This document shows positions 31,065 through 42,798 of a stretch of DNA of 64,000 nt, in pieces. The translations under genes and the position numbers were made by a program. Origin of the DNA: Venturia oleaginea (Eukaryota > Ascomycota > Dothideomycetes > Venturiales > Venturiaceae). Location of the stretch: NCBI GenBank assembly GCA_013176395.1, contig JABMLP010000008.1, positions 1,550,001 to 1,614,000 on the forward strand, in the 5' to 3' direction. The notes below the pieces were generated by a model. The model was given only the letters and a program-made list of their open reading frames with translations. It searched no databases and was not told where the DNA came from. The stretch's first letter is position 1, and the number at the start of each line of letters is the position of its first letter.

Positions 31065-31710
31065 CACATTCACAAATTTTTCGTCTGTATAGTAATGAAG
31101 CCACCAATGTACTGCATCGCGTGGGCACAATGAGCAATGAAATCGTTCGAATCTTTGCGCGACTTTTCGATCACTTGCGCCAGAAGCGTGGTATCATTGC
31201 TTTGACCGGCCAGAAAGGAATGAATCGACTCTACCTTCCCATTCTGTTCTTGGAAGCGCCAACGCGCAATGCTACCAAGTAGGCACAATTCGATTGCGGC
31301 GATTTTTGTGAATCATTCCCGTTCATCGCCTTGACGGCAGCCACATACCTGAAATAATCAGTACCTTTCTATCAAAGAAGAGGGATGGCTCACATGCTGT
31401 GTTGACTGTTGAAATAATCAACGAGTTCCTGGGCTCATCTTAGCACTAAGAAACTCATCCGTGACACTAGTTGAATGGCGGTGACCTTAGAATCCAGGCC
31501 TTTGAGCTGAGAGATGACCTGGCCCAGCTTCTCCTGGTTGTCGAGGACCGCATCGATGATAGAGGGTTCCTGCTTGACCCCGAAAAGGTCCTCTGCCACC
31601 TGCGCATATAGCTGTTTTCCATAGAAAAGCCCGACTTCTTTCAGACCATCGAGGAGCAAATCTTGGAACACCATCTTGTGCCTGCCTGGTCGTGATAATC
31701 CTACGAGAGT
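31065..31710 (-). CDS. Possible small multi-exon gene or remnant, unrecognised
   Basis: Coherent peptide stretches on the minus strand in this order. From about 31675: MVFQDLLLDGLKEVGLFY...AEDLFGVKQEPSIIDAVL...LGQVISQLKGLDSKVTAIQL. Then ELVDYFNSQHS after a CCAG acceptor near 31433. Then, from about 31290, IELCLLGSIARWRFQEQNGK...SFLAGQSNDTTLL...AHAMQYIGGF. Intron-like GTGAGC...TTTCAG signals occur between the last pieces. One frame change between the first two is not explained by an intron. No family recognised; helical, soluble-looking protein. It may be a pseudogene. Confidence 0.3.
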
Positions 31711-33385
31711 CATGCGGAGGGCTATATCTCAAGGAGCGATCGGGGTGGCCGAAGCTAGATCGCCAAGTACCATGCGCCGGAATTTACACTGTTGTTCGTA
31801 ATATCGAACTGAAAAGAAGGGGTCGTTATGTATGCAGCTAAACCATAAGTAGACAAGGCGTTCCGCTAGAAGTGAGCCGTGATAAAGTTCGAGACCATAT
31901 TCTCGGTGCACCTACTGAAATCGCGAAGTCTGGATTCGCATTCAAAATTTCTTAAGGCCTCTTTTTTGAATCATTACGCGAGCCCGGAGGCGCGTCCCAA
32001 TAGCTGTAATAAGTAAGAAACGTTGTGAATATTGAATCGCAAGCTCCAAGCTATGAGGATGCGAGGAGCGCTCTTCCAATTCTGTCAGTAGCCAACTCCA
32101 GACATGAACACGAAGCCACAAACTTTCTTGGTAAAGCATTCAGGTCGTTTCCTACTCCTGCATAGGTGGCGTTTGCGAGATCCAGTCGCTGGCATTGTGT
32201 TGCAAAGAATCGATTGGTCTTCTACTCATGATGTCAGGTTCCCCAAACAAGGTTCAAGTTCTGGCAGCGAGTGTGCTTAGCTTGAGATACTGATGTTGTT
32301 GTTGTTTTCGTTGCAAGCGATTCAACTGTATCCATTGAATCGAGTGCACGTGACATGCTGACGTCATATAGGCGCGGCATTCCAGCGGACTAAAACCTTC
32401 CGCACTTTTTCAACAGTGACGTGAAAGATCGATCAAAGTGAGAGAAAATGATAAACGACAGTCTACACGTAAAGAGCTCCCTGATTCCGATCACGAACAA
32501 TTCACTTGGTGACTCAGCTATCCACCTGATCTATAAGAATATTATTAATTTTTGCTAGAGCTGAGAGAGCCGATGGAATGTTCTCTCCCTTGGATCAATT
32601 ATGGAATGACAAAATCATCTCCATGCAAGTTCCATAACTTCTGATCACTCCTGGGAGAGAAGATCAGAACAAGGACCCATGGAAATCATTACGTATCTGC
32701 AAGTCGCATCAATGTGGAGGAGGTCCAGGAACAGAATCCTTGTAACTGACGATGCTGGAGGTTTTCTGCCGCTGTTTGGCATTTTCCTATTCTGTCCCTA
32801 TTAGTGTTGAAGTGCGAACGATGGCATTGGAGGAGTACAAAACCAAGCAATTATCCATGGATCCATCGATGTGGCGTTGGTGGTGAGCCGCAATCCGTTT
32901 GAAAACCGCTCTCTGCATTGACTTCCACCAGGACAATTGTGTTAGCGGCAGTCATTGCTTGCCGCAAACAATAAGCCAGTGCAGAAAACATGCCACCGCG
33001 GGGTTTGGTCCGTGATGTTGAAACTGGTGATGATCAACTGATGCTTGAGGGTTAAAATCTCGCGTGGGGTTGATCGATCGTTACAACCTAGCATCAAATC
33101 ACAATCAGCTGCGAGGCACGGACTGAGATAGATAGCGCGACGTAGAATTGTGTGTAAGGCGTCCTATGACTTCAAAGCGCTCACTCACGATGCGGACAGA
33201 AGAACCAATGCGCGATAGTAAACGTTGACAATGCCTGTTGCTGACGATGGTAGCAATGTTTATCTATATTGAGACTTCCTTTCGTCAAGTGGTTTGATCT
33301 GTTTCAAATGTCAGAGCTTCTAGCATGTTTGACAGTTGCCCTAATCGATCCTGTAATTAGAAAAGAGCCCCGTTTCGTATCGAAG
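31711..33385. other. Long non-coding stretch
   Basis: Short open frames only, none with family features. A perfect CRE palindrome TGACGTCA lies at 32359-32366. Confidence 0.45.
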
Positions 33386-33446
33386 GCGCGTGAAGAATAA
33401 TTCACGCGCTTGTTTTACCTGACGTAGCTGACGTAGCTGACGTCCT
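33386..33446. promoter_or_regulatory. Hairpin followed by triple TGACGT array
   Basis: GCGCGTGAA / TTCACGCGC form 9-bp inverted arms around AATA-type loop sequence (33386-33409). Directly after come three TGACGT half-sites at 33420, 33429 and 33438, exactly 9 bp apart (TGACGTAGC x 2 then TGACGTCC). TGACGT is the half-site of CRE/ATF-type bZIP proteins. No gene starts immediately beside it, so function is inference. Confidence 0.35.
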
Positions 33447-35978
33447 AAAAAGCAGGCGCGAATGTTATGCGTAATGACGGCACATATCGTGAAACAATCT
33501 TCGAGGGCTGCGCCTCAGGGCTTGAAAGATGTTGGCCTTACCTGTCTGATGAGACACTGTACCGCCAATGACCCACAACTGAAGTTCGTATATAAGGTTC
33601 AAAATGAGCTCGTATTGACAGATGATATGTGCTGAAACATTTACTGGCTCCGAGCTTGATTGATGATTTTGGATCACTTCATTGGGGGCGAACACCGGGT
33701 TTGGGGTCGAAGAGACTTGCGGTGAGTATGAACATCCACCCGGATAGTATGAGAAGACGAAAAAGCGGGAAAGACTTTGTCATGAGAAGGTCGTTGTGAG
33801 CAACCCGCGAACAGGAGTTGGGCTTTAGAGACGACCAGAGAATCGCAACACCACCGTTAGCTTCACATCAACATACCTCTTATGCGAATACTGACAATGA
33901 AGATGTTGAACTGCCAAGTCGGAGTTGCCTCGGTGCGTCTCATCAAGCCAAAGTAATCTAAGTGACCGCAAGTCGAGCATCGATAGAGGACGGGATTTAA
34001 GGGTGATTGATTCGCCATGAAGTGTCCCAGGTACCAAAAAATGGCCGGGCACGTCTACATAGTACTCAGTTTAGAACTTGGAGCGGTTTGATGTTGATGG
34101 TTCGTTCGGCCATCCGTGGCGGTAACCGCGTAGACTCGAGATGAGTAGAGTCGGGGAAAATGCGAAGACAGGGAAAGACGGTACGAGCCCGCAAAGATCC
34201 TGGTTTATTTAGGGCGGCCTTGTCGAATTTGAAGATTGTGGGCGAGAACGCTTCGGGGTCTCGTTTGACGTATATGACAGCTTTATATAGGTTCTTCGCA
34301 ATACATAGCCGCACGAATGGAGTCGCCAGGACGACCCATACAGATCTAATTATACGGAAATTCCAGGATGATGGGGTGTCCAGACAGCAACCATGAAGAT
34401 GTCAGATATATGAGCTGTGGTGGTGAAGTTGGCTCGTTGGCGCAAACCGCCGGGTCAGGGTCATCTAGGTGAGGATGAGATTTGGACCGCGGCCTCACCC
34501 TGACAGCCGCCAGCCATAAATAATAAGGCTCCACAAAGGACGCACGATCCTGCCTTGACTCCTGAGGGTTCTAATGCTCGGAGTGCTAGCGTGAAGGAAT
34601 TGGATTTTGTCAACCCCATCAGTACTGCGCCATGGTGTAGAAAATGTTCCGGTGGGTTTTGGGAGATGGGAATGATTACGAGGATCAGGAAAAAGCATTG
34701 CAAGGCGGCATGAAAAGGCATTCCGAGAGAGGAAATATTTGGGTAAGCGCCTGATGGCGCAAGCAATGCCTGTGGCGATCAGTAGTCACCTCCCAGGATC
34801 CAGGTCGCGATGAACAACCGCGTTGGACTCGACAGAGAACGATTGTTTTGTTTTTGTGTTCCAGCGCAGAAAAGCCATCAGCTGTTGGACGGCTGTGACT
34901 GACGGCCCTTGTGCAGACGGAAAATGGATGAATTTTGATGGATGGGCGGACATTCCTTTCGCAGGTTTCGATACAACCACTGTTTCATGCTGCAGCTCGG
35001 CTAGCTATGATTGGGCGGGAGTACCAGCAGTAGCGAATTTATCGCGGAACCCGCACCAAGAGCAGAGTTTTGCTGGAGAGCTGCGTGGTGCATCTGGTGC
35101 GTCTTTTTGGTAGGCACTGTTGGGTATCGCAGAGTGGCGTCGACGAAACTGAATCAGTCTACCGTCGCATCTCTACCATTAGACTCGCCGTGTCGCACAG
35201 AGAGGGCCGCAGAGGGAGGACAAGCAAGTGTATGGGACTGGCAGGACAAGCAAGTGTATGGCACTGGCAGGCAGTAGCACGCTCTCTGACAGTGCTCTCC
35301 AACTGCATTCCTCTCCACAAGTCCCCATTGAGTGCCATTGGCTCGCGCCCCAGGAGTGCCATCGGCTCGCGTCCCAAGGAGTGCCATTGGCTCCCGTCCC
35401 AGGACGTCTGGCACATCTGCAACATGACTGCTAGCACGTTTGGAGTCGCATCCACTCATGGCCAGACAAGCGCTGTGGTCCAGAGGTCGGCGTATAATCT
35501 GCAGACACTAGCCCGCATTAGTCCGTCTGCGGTCTCAGAAGCCAGATCCACCGTCCGTCGAACGCCCCATACAGCTGATCCATCATCCTGATCCCTGCCC
35601 TTGTCCACCCATGGCATTTCATCAAATTTCGCGGCTTCCCCCTCGACCCCCCCCTTGTCCTCCATCGCTTCTGAGCCGTCCGAAGTCATTCTTTTTGAAT
35701 CAAATGAATCAATTGCCCAGCCAAACTGAGCAATATTTTCGCGTGCTTCCCCCCGCCTGATTTCGACAAGACCACTGCTCCGATCCCACCCTGCGCGAGC
35801 CGAGCCAGGACTGCATATACAACCACAATCCACCTCTCGCCGCTCTTCTCCACCATCCACAGCGCTTCTCTTCCCGCCGCCCAACTCTCGCTGTTGGCTC
35901 TGTCGTTCGCTACGACAGCTATCCGCAAGTTGATCAAACTGAGACTCGCATTCAGCTAAAAGCCACCGTCCCCGCTAT
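33447..35978. other. Non-coding stretch with short tandem repeats
   Basis: No gene recognised. A 26-bp duplication (AAGCAAGTGTATGG...) lies at about 35222-35273. Three 24-25 bp units GAGTGCCATTGGCTCGCG occur at 35330-35402. The last 300 bp are C/T-rich, as expected for the leader of the gene starting at 36077. Confidence 0.45.
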
Positions 35979-36076
35979 TGCGCCTATCGAGCTCATCCTC
36001 GACCCAGCCTCGACAGTGTAGACTCTCCGTTGCTCCCGCAGACACAGTGGGAGAGCTCTCTCAAACCTCCCTCACC

Positions 36077-37550
36077 ATGACCACTGCCGTTGCCTCTGCC
36101 GTCACCGCGAGTCTTGGACCGCCTTCCATGGATCACTCTAGACCATATGCCACAATTGCGCCGACTGGTAGCACAATGTCCTCGGGCACACCGACTAGAA
36201 GGTCGAATGGTACCAACAGCCGCAGTCCTCCTTCCATGCACGAGTCCGCTGCTCTACGTAGACTTCCGTCAGAAGGAAAGCGCTCACCAAACACGGGAAG
36301 CCTGTAAGTAATCCTACCAGATCCAACGAGGGGTCTACCAGACCTTGTTCTGGACCCTCGGGTCGAGAAATAACGGCGCTGATGATGGACTCAGACATCG
36401 AGCTGCACATGTTCCCAAGGTTCTTGTGAAGCAAGAACCAGGCTCGCCACCACTGCCGACTCCACGTCACCGACCCAGTCGTCTTAACCTTGCCAGTTCA
36501 AATATGGGAAATGGCGGACCAGCTTCTGCAAGACCATCTGCTCCTTTGACATCGCGAGACAGTGCCGGTCTTGCCGTTCATGATATCGGCCTGGCTTGTC
36601 TTTCTCCCGGATTCAACACAGTGGATCCTTCGATGCGCGAGCAGCTTGAGAGGAGCATGAACGTCAGAGAACAGCAGAGGAAAATAATTGAAGCACGACA
36701 AAAAGGTGGAAACCCTGCCGATTTGGACGCTCTCAGGACGACAGAAGGAAGTGCTTTTAAATTGACCGCAAAGACACCCGGGACAGGGCGAAGAAAGGGA
36801 CCGCCTCCGGGATTATCGATCGCCCCACCCTCTCATGAACATTTCGCCAACGAGCGTGTCATCCAGTCAGCTCCACTACATGGAGGTTTTCCACGAGGAC
36901 AAGTACCACTGACGCGACAAATAATTAACCAGCCCTCGAATCTCTCACACACATCTCACATTCACCACGTCCCAGCAAATCAAACGACCAATAGATTGCC
37001 ACCAATCTCGGATGTTTTCCCAGGAGAACTCAACGCCAATCCTCAGCCCAGCCGAAGATCAAGTCACTTCCAAAGTCCAGGCAGCTCCTCACAATCCGCA
37101 GCTCACCAACAACCATTGCTATCTCCAAGCTACCCGAACCCACCACACACGGCCTACCCACACCCACGATCGACCAGCACACGCAGACGTGAATTCACAT
37201 CCGCTGAGGAGGCAGTCAAAGAGATGACCGGTGGACGTGAAGACATGATGCCAAGGATGGTACACTATGGAGGTCACCAGCCACCAACTCCACCGTCGCC
37301 CAAGCATATTGGGCTCGGCGTTTCTGCTCCAGCTGAGCCGCTCCCCCTTCGAACTGGTAGTTCGAGGAGGCGGGATCGTGATGAGTACGAACGTGAACAC
37401 GGCAGCCCCCCTCTCGGACGTGGACCGCAATCACAACAGGCGCGCAAGGGACCTTTCGGCGAGGGCCGAGACTCGCCAGCGTCGATTGCTTCCAAGAAAG
37501 AAGAGTTTTTGAAGGTCGTCTCCCGGGCCTGGGATTTGTGGCACGAATGA
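36077..37550 (+). CDS. Conserved-looking low-complexity protein, probably nuclear, 2 exons
   Basis: Exons 36077-36303 and 36395-37550 (intron 91 nt, GTAAGT...CTCAG), 460 residues. The acceptor at 36394 is the only nearby AG that keeps the frame. Ser/Pro/Arg/Gln-rich throughout. The more ordered parts are HVPKVLVKQEPGSPPLPTPR (a possible SUMO-type KQEP motif) after the intron, then LACLSPGFNTVDPSMREQLE with the helix SMNVREQQRKIIEARQKGG. A C-terminal block, KKEEFLKVVSRAWDLWHE, resembles a short conserved tail of other fungal regulatory proteins. The start is supported by a long C/T-rich leader. I cannot name the family; a transcriptional or chromatin role is inferred from composition only. Confidence 0.7.
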
Positions 37551-38127
37551 ATGTCTTGTCATCGCCATTCAGACACTCCACCGCATGAACACAACCAGCA
37601 GTGCCATCAGAGATGGACCGTCTCGCTCCACCAAGTACAGCACCGTTTAGGTATCATGAAGTCCAACGGCAGCATGTGGACATGGAAGAATTACAAAGGG
37701 GCAACTTCTATTACTTGAATATATTCTAAAGAAAGAAGATATGATTTGTGATTTGAGTCGGCGAAACTCAACATCGCTATTTAGTGTTTAACTTTGGTGC
37801 TACTTAATACCGCCATTTTCGCCTTGATGAGTAGACGTGCGCATCGGGGAGTTGATTCGGATCAGACACTGGCATTGGAATTGGCAGTTGGGAGGGGTTT
37901 ATACCATTGTTTGCAACGCATTGAATGATTTATACATTTCTTGGAGATAGAGACACTGGGTGTCGGGCTTAGTATGGGGATAGACGATTTGATGATTGGG
38001 GTGGATTGAATTGGGAAATGCAAAGAATCTTTAACGCACTACTATTACTTGATGGAGTGATTTGTTTTGTGACATTGATCTGGGGTTCTCATTAACAGGG
38101 CGTAAGGCTTGATAAGGCTGTACATAC
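37551..38127. other. 3' flank, no gene
   Basis: A/T-rich sequence between the stop at 37550 and the TA target of the first Fot1 element. Confidence 0.5.
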
Positions 38128-38129
38128 TA

Positions 38130-39044
38130 ACGTTACTCACAAGCGAGTGACGCATAGAATCTTACATCTCATCTTTCCAAGGCTCTACACTACAACATCA
38201 TGACTTCTAAAGCCCAACAAGAAGGGCGATTACTTCTCGCTCTTCAAGCCTTCCGGAAAGGTCAATTTTCAAGCATTCGTCAAGCTGCATTATCATATAA
38301 TGTACCTCCAAGCAATCTCGAACACCGCCTCAAGGGACGCGTTGCACGTGTAGATTCGCGTGCAAATAATCATAAGCTTACTCCCACAGAAGAAGAAGCC
38401 CTTCTACAGTGGATTATTTCAATGGACGAACGTGGTTATCCTCCTACAATCTCTGCATTACGTGATGCAGCTAGATTATTGCTTCAGCAACGCGTCGGTT
38501 CTGAAGGCTCAATCGGTGTCAACTGGCCTCGCAACTCTATCAAGCGTCAACCGACCTTACAAGCCAAGTATACACGTAAATACGACTACCAAAGAGCTCA
38601 ATGCGAAGATCCGGACGTTGTTCAAAACTGGTTTCGACTCGTATGCAATACAATTCAGAAATACGGCATCGTAGATGAGGGCATCTATAACTTCGACGAA
38701 ACTGGCTTTGCAATAGGAGTTGCAGGTACTTTGCGTGTTATTACCTCGTCAGATCTCTGAAAACCCCTCTCTTACAATTACTGAGGCGCAGAACTTGGTA
38801 TTTCGGCCTACAGCTAATAAAATACAAGTGGAGGCAGAGGCATCGAGGGCTGGATCTTGAGAGGAAAGGTACGGGTTACCGAGCTGTTTTATCTGTAAAG
38901 GCGTCGATCATGCAGCTGCTGAATGCCCTTAATATCAATAATTTATTGTATATTAGCTCATTAAATATGTTACTCAAAGATTGATTTATGGTGTTGCAAA
39001 GATGAGATGTAAGATTCTATGCTTCACTCGCTTGTGAGTAACGT
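38130..39044 (+). mobile_element. Fot1/pogo element 1, internally deleted
   Basis: TIRs of about 45 bp start ACGTTACTCACAAGCGAGTG and end in the complement at 39044. TA dinucleotides flank both ends (38128-38129 and 39045-39046). At 915 bp it is about half the length of its neighbour. It keeps the start and the extreme end of the transposase gene. Confidence 0.88.
38200..38760 (+). pseudogene. Fot1/pogo transposase, N-terminal fragment
   Basis: 186 residues from ATG 38200: helix-turn-helix start (SIRQAALSYNVPPSNLEHRL), CENP-B-like second DNA-binding region (KLTPTEEEALLQWIISMDER) and the first catalytic Asp in YNFDETGFAIG. The frame ends soon after ITSSD. From 38768 the sequence resumes as the C-terminal tail: LTITEAQNLVF, then a zinc knuckle CFICKGVDHAAAEC at about 38890-38931, with stops in between. 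The region carrying the second and third catalytic Asp is deleted. It could bind TIRs but not cut. Confidence 0.85.
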
Positions 39045-39046
39045 TA

Positions 39047-40916
39047 ACGTAATTCACTAGCGAGCGGGCCATACCACCGAGCGGGCCACCGAATCGATCA
39101 TCTCATCTTTGCAAGCTTACACCACCACAACGCCTTTATTAATCAAGACTATCTATTATACAGAAGATTATCGATATTTAGGGCAATCGCTCGCAGCATG
39201 GTCAAAGCCCTTACATACAAAACAACTAGGTAAACCAAAGCAATTCCCTTCACTTGCACTACTTGATGACGAGGCTGTTGCAACAACTGTTTGCTGTATA
39301 GGAGCAACACTTGCCTGTACAGGCTGCTGTACAGTATTCTCCATCAGGCCTTGTGCCTCTGCAACTGTAAGTGTTATTTTCTTTGAGATCTGCTTTTTTT
39401 TGACTGCTCTCTTCCTCTTTTGCCTCTCATTCGCTGCTCTCAATTTCTCATTCTCATCTGCCAACAGTACTGCGCTGTGCATAGCTGTTTGACAGCCTTT
39501 AACCAATTGATTAATTGCAGCGTCTGTAGGGCTTGGAGGGCTCTTTGAGCGACGCTGTAAATAGTCTTTGATTACCTTGACTTGCTGCTCCAATTGAGCT
39601 ACGTTGTGGGGTGTCTCCGGCTGCCACGATGTCTGTTGTACAGGTGCTTTAGGTGGTGTACATGGCCGAACCTGCAACTTCAAAAGCACCTGATCCGGAT
39701 CCGGAGGTACAAGACCTGCTGCAGCAAAGCCGCTTTGAATATTCCTGATCGAGAGAGCTTCAATCCGTGCCTGCATGAAGGCTGGGAGGAATTCAGCCTT
39801 GTCCACGTGATGAATACCAAGGCGAATGAATTCAGAGATCTGAGTGCCGTACACGCGTTTAAGTGGTGAAAAGCAGCCTACATCGAGAGGCTGTAATAGG
39901 TGGGAGGAATGAGGTGGCATACAGAGAGTTATGATCGATCGATCGGAGCAGTACTGATCAAACTCTGGCGTCGCATGGCTACCGTGGCCATCAAGGATAA
40001 GAAGCCGGTGTTTGCCGATTGATTTCGAGGCTGTATTAGGCTCAAAGATCTCAGTGAGCCACTTAAGACCTAGCTCATTGCTCGTCCAGCCGTTATCGCT
40101 CAAAGCAATCACCCAATCAGGTGGTAGTTGTGTAGTTTCGAACCAAGTTGAGAGATGCACCTTGCCCTTGAAGATAACCATCGGAGGGAGATACCAGCCA
40201 CGCGCATTGATCGCTTCAATTGCTGTAACCCACTCCCGATCGCCTGGCTGTAATTGAGGTGGCTTGCCCCGTCGATCTGAGGTAGTCACGACGCGTGAGG
40301 TGCTTGCAATACCCATTGCAAAGCCAGTCTCATCGAAGTTATAGATATCCTCCTCTTGAATGCCGTATTTCTGAATTGTATTACTCACAAGCCGAAACCA
40401 GGCTCCGATAAGCTCTGCATCTTCGCATTGAGCACGCTGATAATCGTACTTGCGATTGAATCTCGATTGCAGGGTAGGCTGTCGCTTGATGAACCTGGCA
40501 GACCAGTTGATACCGATTGAGGCTGAGGGACCGACGCGTTGTTGAAGCAGTAATTTCGCCGCATTCTGTACTGCACAGACTCGAGCAGGATAGCCTCGAT
40601 TATCCATTGAGATAATCCATTGAGTTAAGACTTCTTCCTCTGTGGGAGTAAGTTTGTGGCTGTTTGCGCGCGTTTCGACGCGTGCAACGCGTCCAGAGAG
40701 GCGATATTTGAGGGTACTGTATGGTACATTATAAGCTAATGCAGCTTGGCAAATAGTTGTGATTTGGCCTTTTTGATAGGCTTGAAGAGCAAGAAGTAAT
40801 CGGCCTTCTTGCTGGGCTTTAGAAGGCCTGAGGTGGTGGTGTAGAGGCTTGCAAAGATGAAATGATCGATTCGGTAGCCCGCTCGGTGGTGTGGCCCGCT
40901 CGCTACTGAATTACGT
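39047..40916 (-). mobile_element. Fot1/pogo element 2, full length, abutting element 1
   Basis: TIRs of about 70 bp start ACGTAATTCACTAGCGAGCG (39047) and end in the complement at 40916. Flanking TA at 39045-39046 is shared with element 1; the other TA is at 40917-40918. Length 1,870 bp is standard for Fot1. Confidence 0.9.
39168..40835 (-). pseudogene. Fot1/pogo transposase, complete except for a lost start codon
   Basis: Open from about 40835 to the stop at 39168. It has the helix-turn-helix (TICQAALAYNVPYSTLKYRL), the CENP-B region, FDETGFAMG, LLILDGHGSH and QPLDVGCFSPLK with 35 residues between the last two Asp (DD35D). It also has a Lys/Arg-rich stretch and a C-terminal zinc knuckle CFVCKGFDHAASDC. 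At the position where element 1 has ATGACTTCTAAA this copy reads AGGCCTTCTAAA, so the normal ATG is gone. The first in-frame ATG (40607, MDNRGYPAR) lies after the helix-turn-helix. The catalytic domain itself has no stop, so this is a very recent loss. Confidence 0.85.
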
Positions 40917-41013
40917 TAGTACTTTTTGATTGCAATGCACGTGACGAAGCAAAATCTTGGCTCGGACTTCGAGAAATAATCTCGGAGCTTCGAGTTGCCC
41001 AGTAACAGCAATA

Positions 41014-42187
41014 ATGGCGCGTCCGAACAAATCCAATCCTTCGGAAAAGGCCAGACCTACCGAGAGGCATTCGAAGAAAGCCAAGCACTTCGAGCCTGAA
41101 CCAGAATCTAAAGATGACGAGGAATTAGAAGGAGAAGAGGATGATGGTTATTCTTCGCCTTCTGTCCTAGAGACTGGTGATGCGGATGAAGGAGACATTG
41201 GGTCAGATCTCGATGGCGATGATGAGGGAGACGATTCCAGTGTACGAAACACTCTTCTTTGCCAACATGAGGAGACTGCGTACTGACTTTTGATAGTCGG
41301 AAGAAGAACCCACAGATGACGAAGCGAAAGCTACGGCACTACAATCTCGAATGAGCTTTGGGACATTGGCTAAGGTGCAGGAGAGCCTTGGTGATGATCA
41401 AGTGGGCAAGAAGAGGAAGAGAGGCGGGGGGGATAGAGAGGCGGATGAGAAACTTCAGGCTTTGAGGGAGAGGTTGAAGGAATTGAAGGGTAAGAGTTTG
41501 GAGAAGAAGGCGAAGACTGAGTCTACACCTGCGAAGAATACAACCACGAAAGCTACAAAAGGCACGAAAGGCACCGAACGACCAATGTTCTCCGCAGACT
41601 CTTTAGACGATGGGTCCGAGGAGGAGGAGGATGAGGCAGAGGACGAACCGGCACAGAAAAAAGGCAGATCGTCAAAGCATGCGCCTACAGAGATATCATC
41701 CAAACGCGCAGTAACCCGTCGCCGCGATGCAGTTGGTCTGAAAAAAGACACAACCCGAGATCCCCGATTCGATCCCCTCAGCGGCGAAGTAGACCACCTC
41801 GTCCTCTCCAAAAAATACGCCTTTCTCGACGAATACCGCAACTCTGAAATCGCGACCCTCAAAAAGCAAATAAAAAACAAGAAGCTACCGGAAGAAGAAC
41901 GCGAAGCGATGAAACGGCAAGTTGTATCTATGGAGTCCAAAATGGCCTTTGAGAAGAGTAAGGAGAGGGAGGCGAAGATTGTCAGGGAGCATAGGAAGGA
42001 GGAGAGGAAAAGGGTGGAGGAGGGTAAGGGGGTGTGGCATGTTAAGAAGTCGGTTGTGAGGGAGGAGGCGTTGAAGGAGAGGTTTGAGGGGATGAAGGGA
42101 CGGCAGAAGGATAAGGTTATTGAGAGGAGGAGGAAAAAGTTGACTGCCAAGGAGAGGAAAGGGATGCCCGAGGAGAGGCGGGGGTGA
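41014..42187 (+). CDS. RRP36: rRNA biogenesis protein RRP36
   Basis: Exons 41014-41241 and 41297-42187 (55-nt intron, GTACG...GATAG), 372 residues, the usual length in fungi. A Glu/Asp-rich N-terminal half (EEDEAEDEP and similar) precedes the hallmark RDPRFDPLSGEV...YAFLDEYRNSEIATLKKQIK at about residues 220-260. A Lys/Arg-rich coiled tail follows, ending KKLTAKERKGMPEERRG. Known: Rrp36 is a nucleolar component of the 90S/SSU processome needed for early pre-rRNA cleavages of 18S rRNA. Essential gene, intact, although flanked on both sides by transposons: its start is only about 100 bp from Fot1 element 2, which may now contribute upstream sequence. Confidence 0.93.
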
Positions 42188-42535
42188 GGTGTATGTATGC
42201 TGGATTCGGAAGAAGGTGGAGTTGTTGCATATTGAAGAGTATGCATGATACCCTTTTTCGTTTTGCAGCCATTTATTTTCTCGTTCCTGGCATCCCATCC
42301 CTCGAATTCGATTGTGGAAAACTTGTTATTGGGATTACTTTCTCGATTCGCGGGGAACGAGGAGGTATTTATACCCTTTCGATTGCTTTGATGATCCAGT
42401 CCGGTGGTATGTCCTATAATTCGCAAGGAGGCTCAACGCTCACAGGAACGTCTGGTTTTGAGACGGAAAAAAGAAAAAAGAAGAGAAAAAGGTTTAAAAG
42501 TATGGATATCATATATATAAGAGCGGCTTTGGTGA
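42188..42535. other. RRP36 3' flank
   Basis: No gene seen. Ends at the 5-bp duplication of a solo LTR. Confidence 0.5.
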
Positions 42536-42540
42536 ATGTG

Positions 42541-42732
42541 TGTGACGGCACGGCATGGCTATCCTGCAGTCACGTTACTTCGTGGCCATAGCGTGGCGTG
42601 CACAGCCATCTGTGGCTAAAGCGCTACATCTTTGCGCTTCCGAGGTCTTTTGCTCTCTAACTAAGATTCTCTTATCACACCCAGTACTTAGAGCAATAGA
42701 CCTATCTATGACCTCTTTTGCTTGCCGTGACA
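42541..42732. mobile_element. Solo LTR-like element
   Basis: 192 bp, begins TGTGACGGCACGGCATGGCT and ends TTGCCGTGACA. Flanked by the perfect 5-bp duplication ATGTG (42536-42540, 42733-42737). Clearly related to the element at 43598. Confidence 0.8.
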
Positions 42733-42798
42733 ATGTGGATGATTGGACCGGGACTTAAGGAGGGAGGTATCTAGCCCCCTTGTTTATTCTATCTATTA

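Noticed and set aside
34160..34396. Short frames around 33.5-34.8 kb as genes
   Set aside because: Short, without motifs, without convincing splice signals; more likely non-coding.
35070..35591. 173-residue plus-strand frame and its minus-strand counterparts
   Set aside because: Covers short tandem repeats, open in several frames at once, and has no family features.
41455..42426. Minus-strand 323-residue frame opposite RRP36
   Set aside because: A mirror of the Lys/Glu-rich RRP36 codons (CTT/TCC-rich complement). No independent family features.
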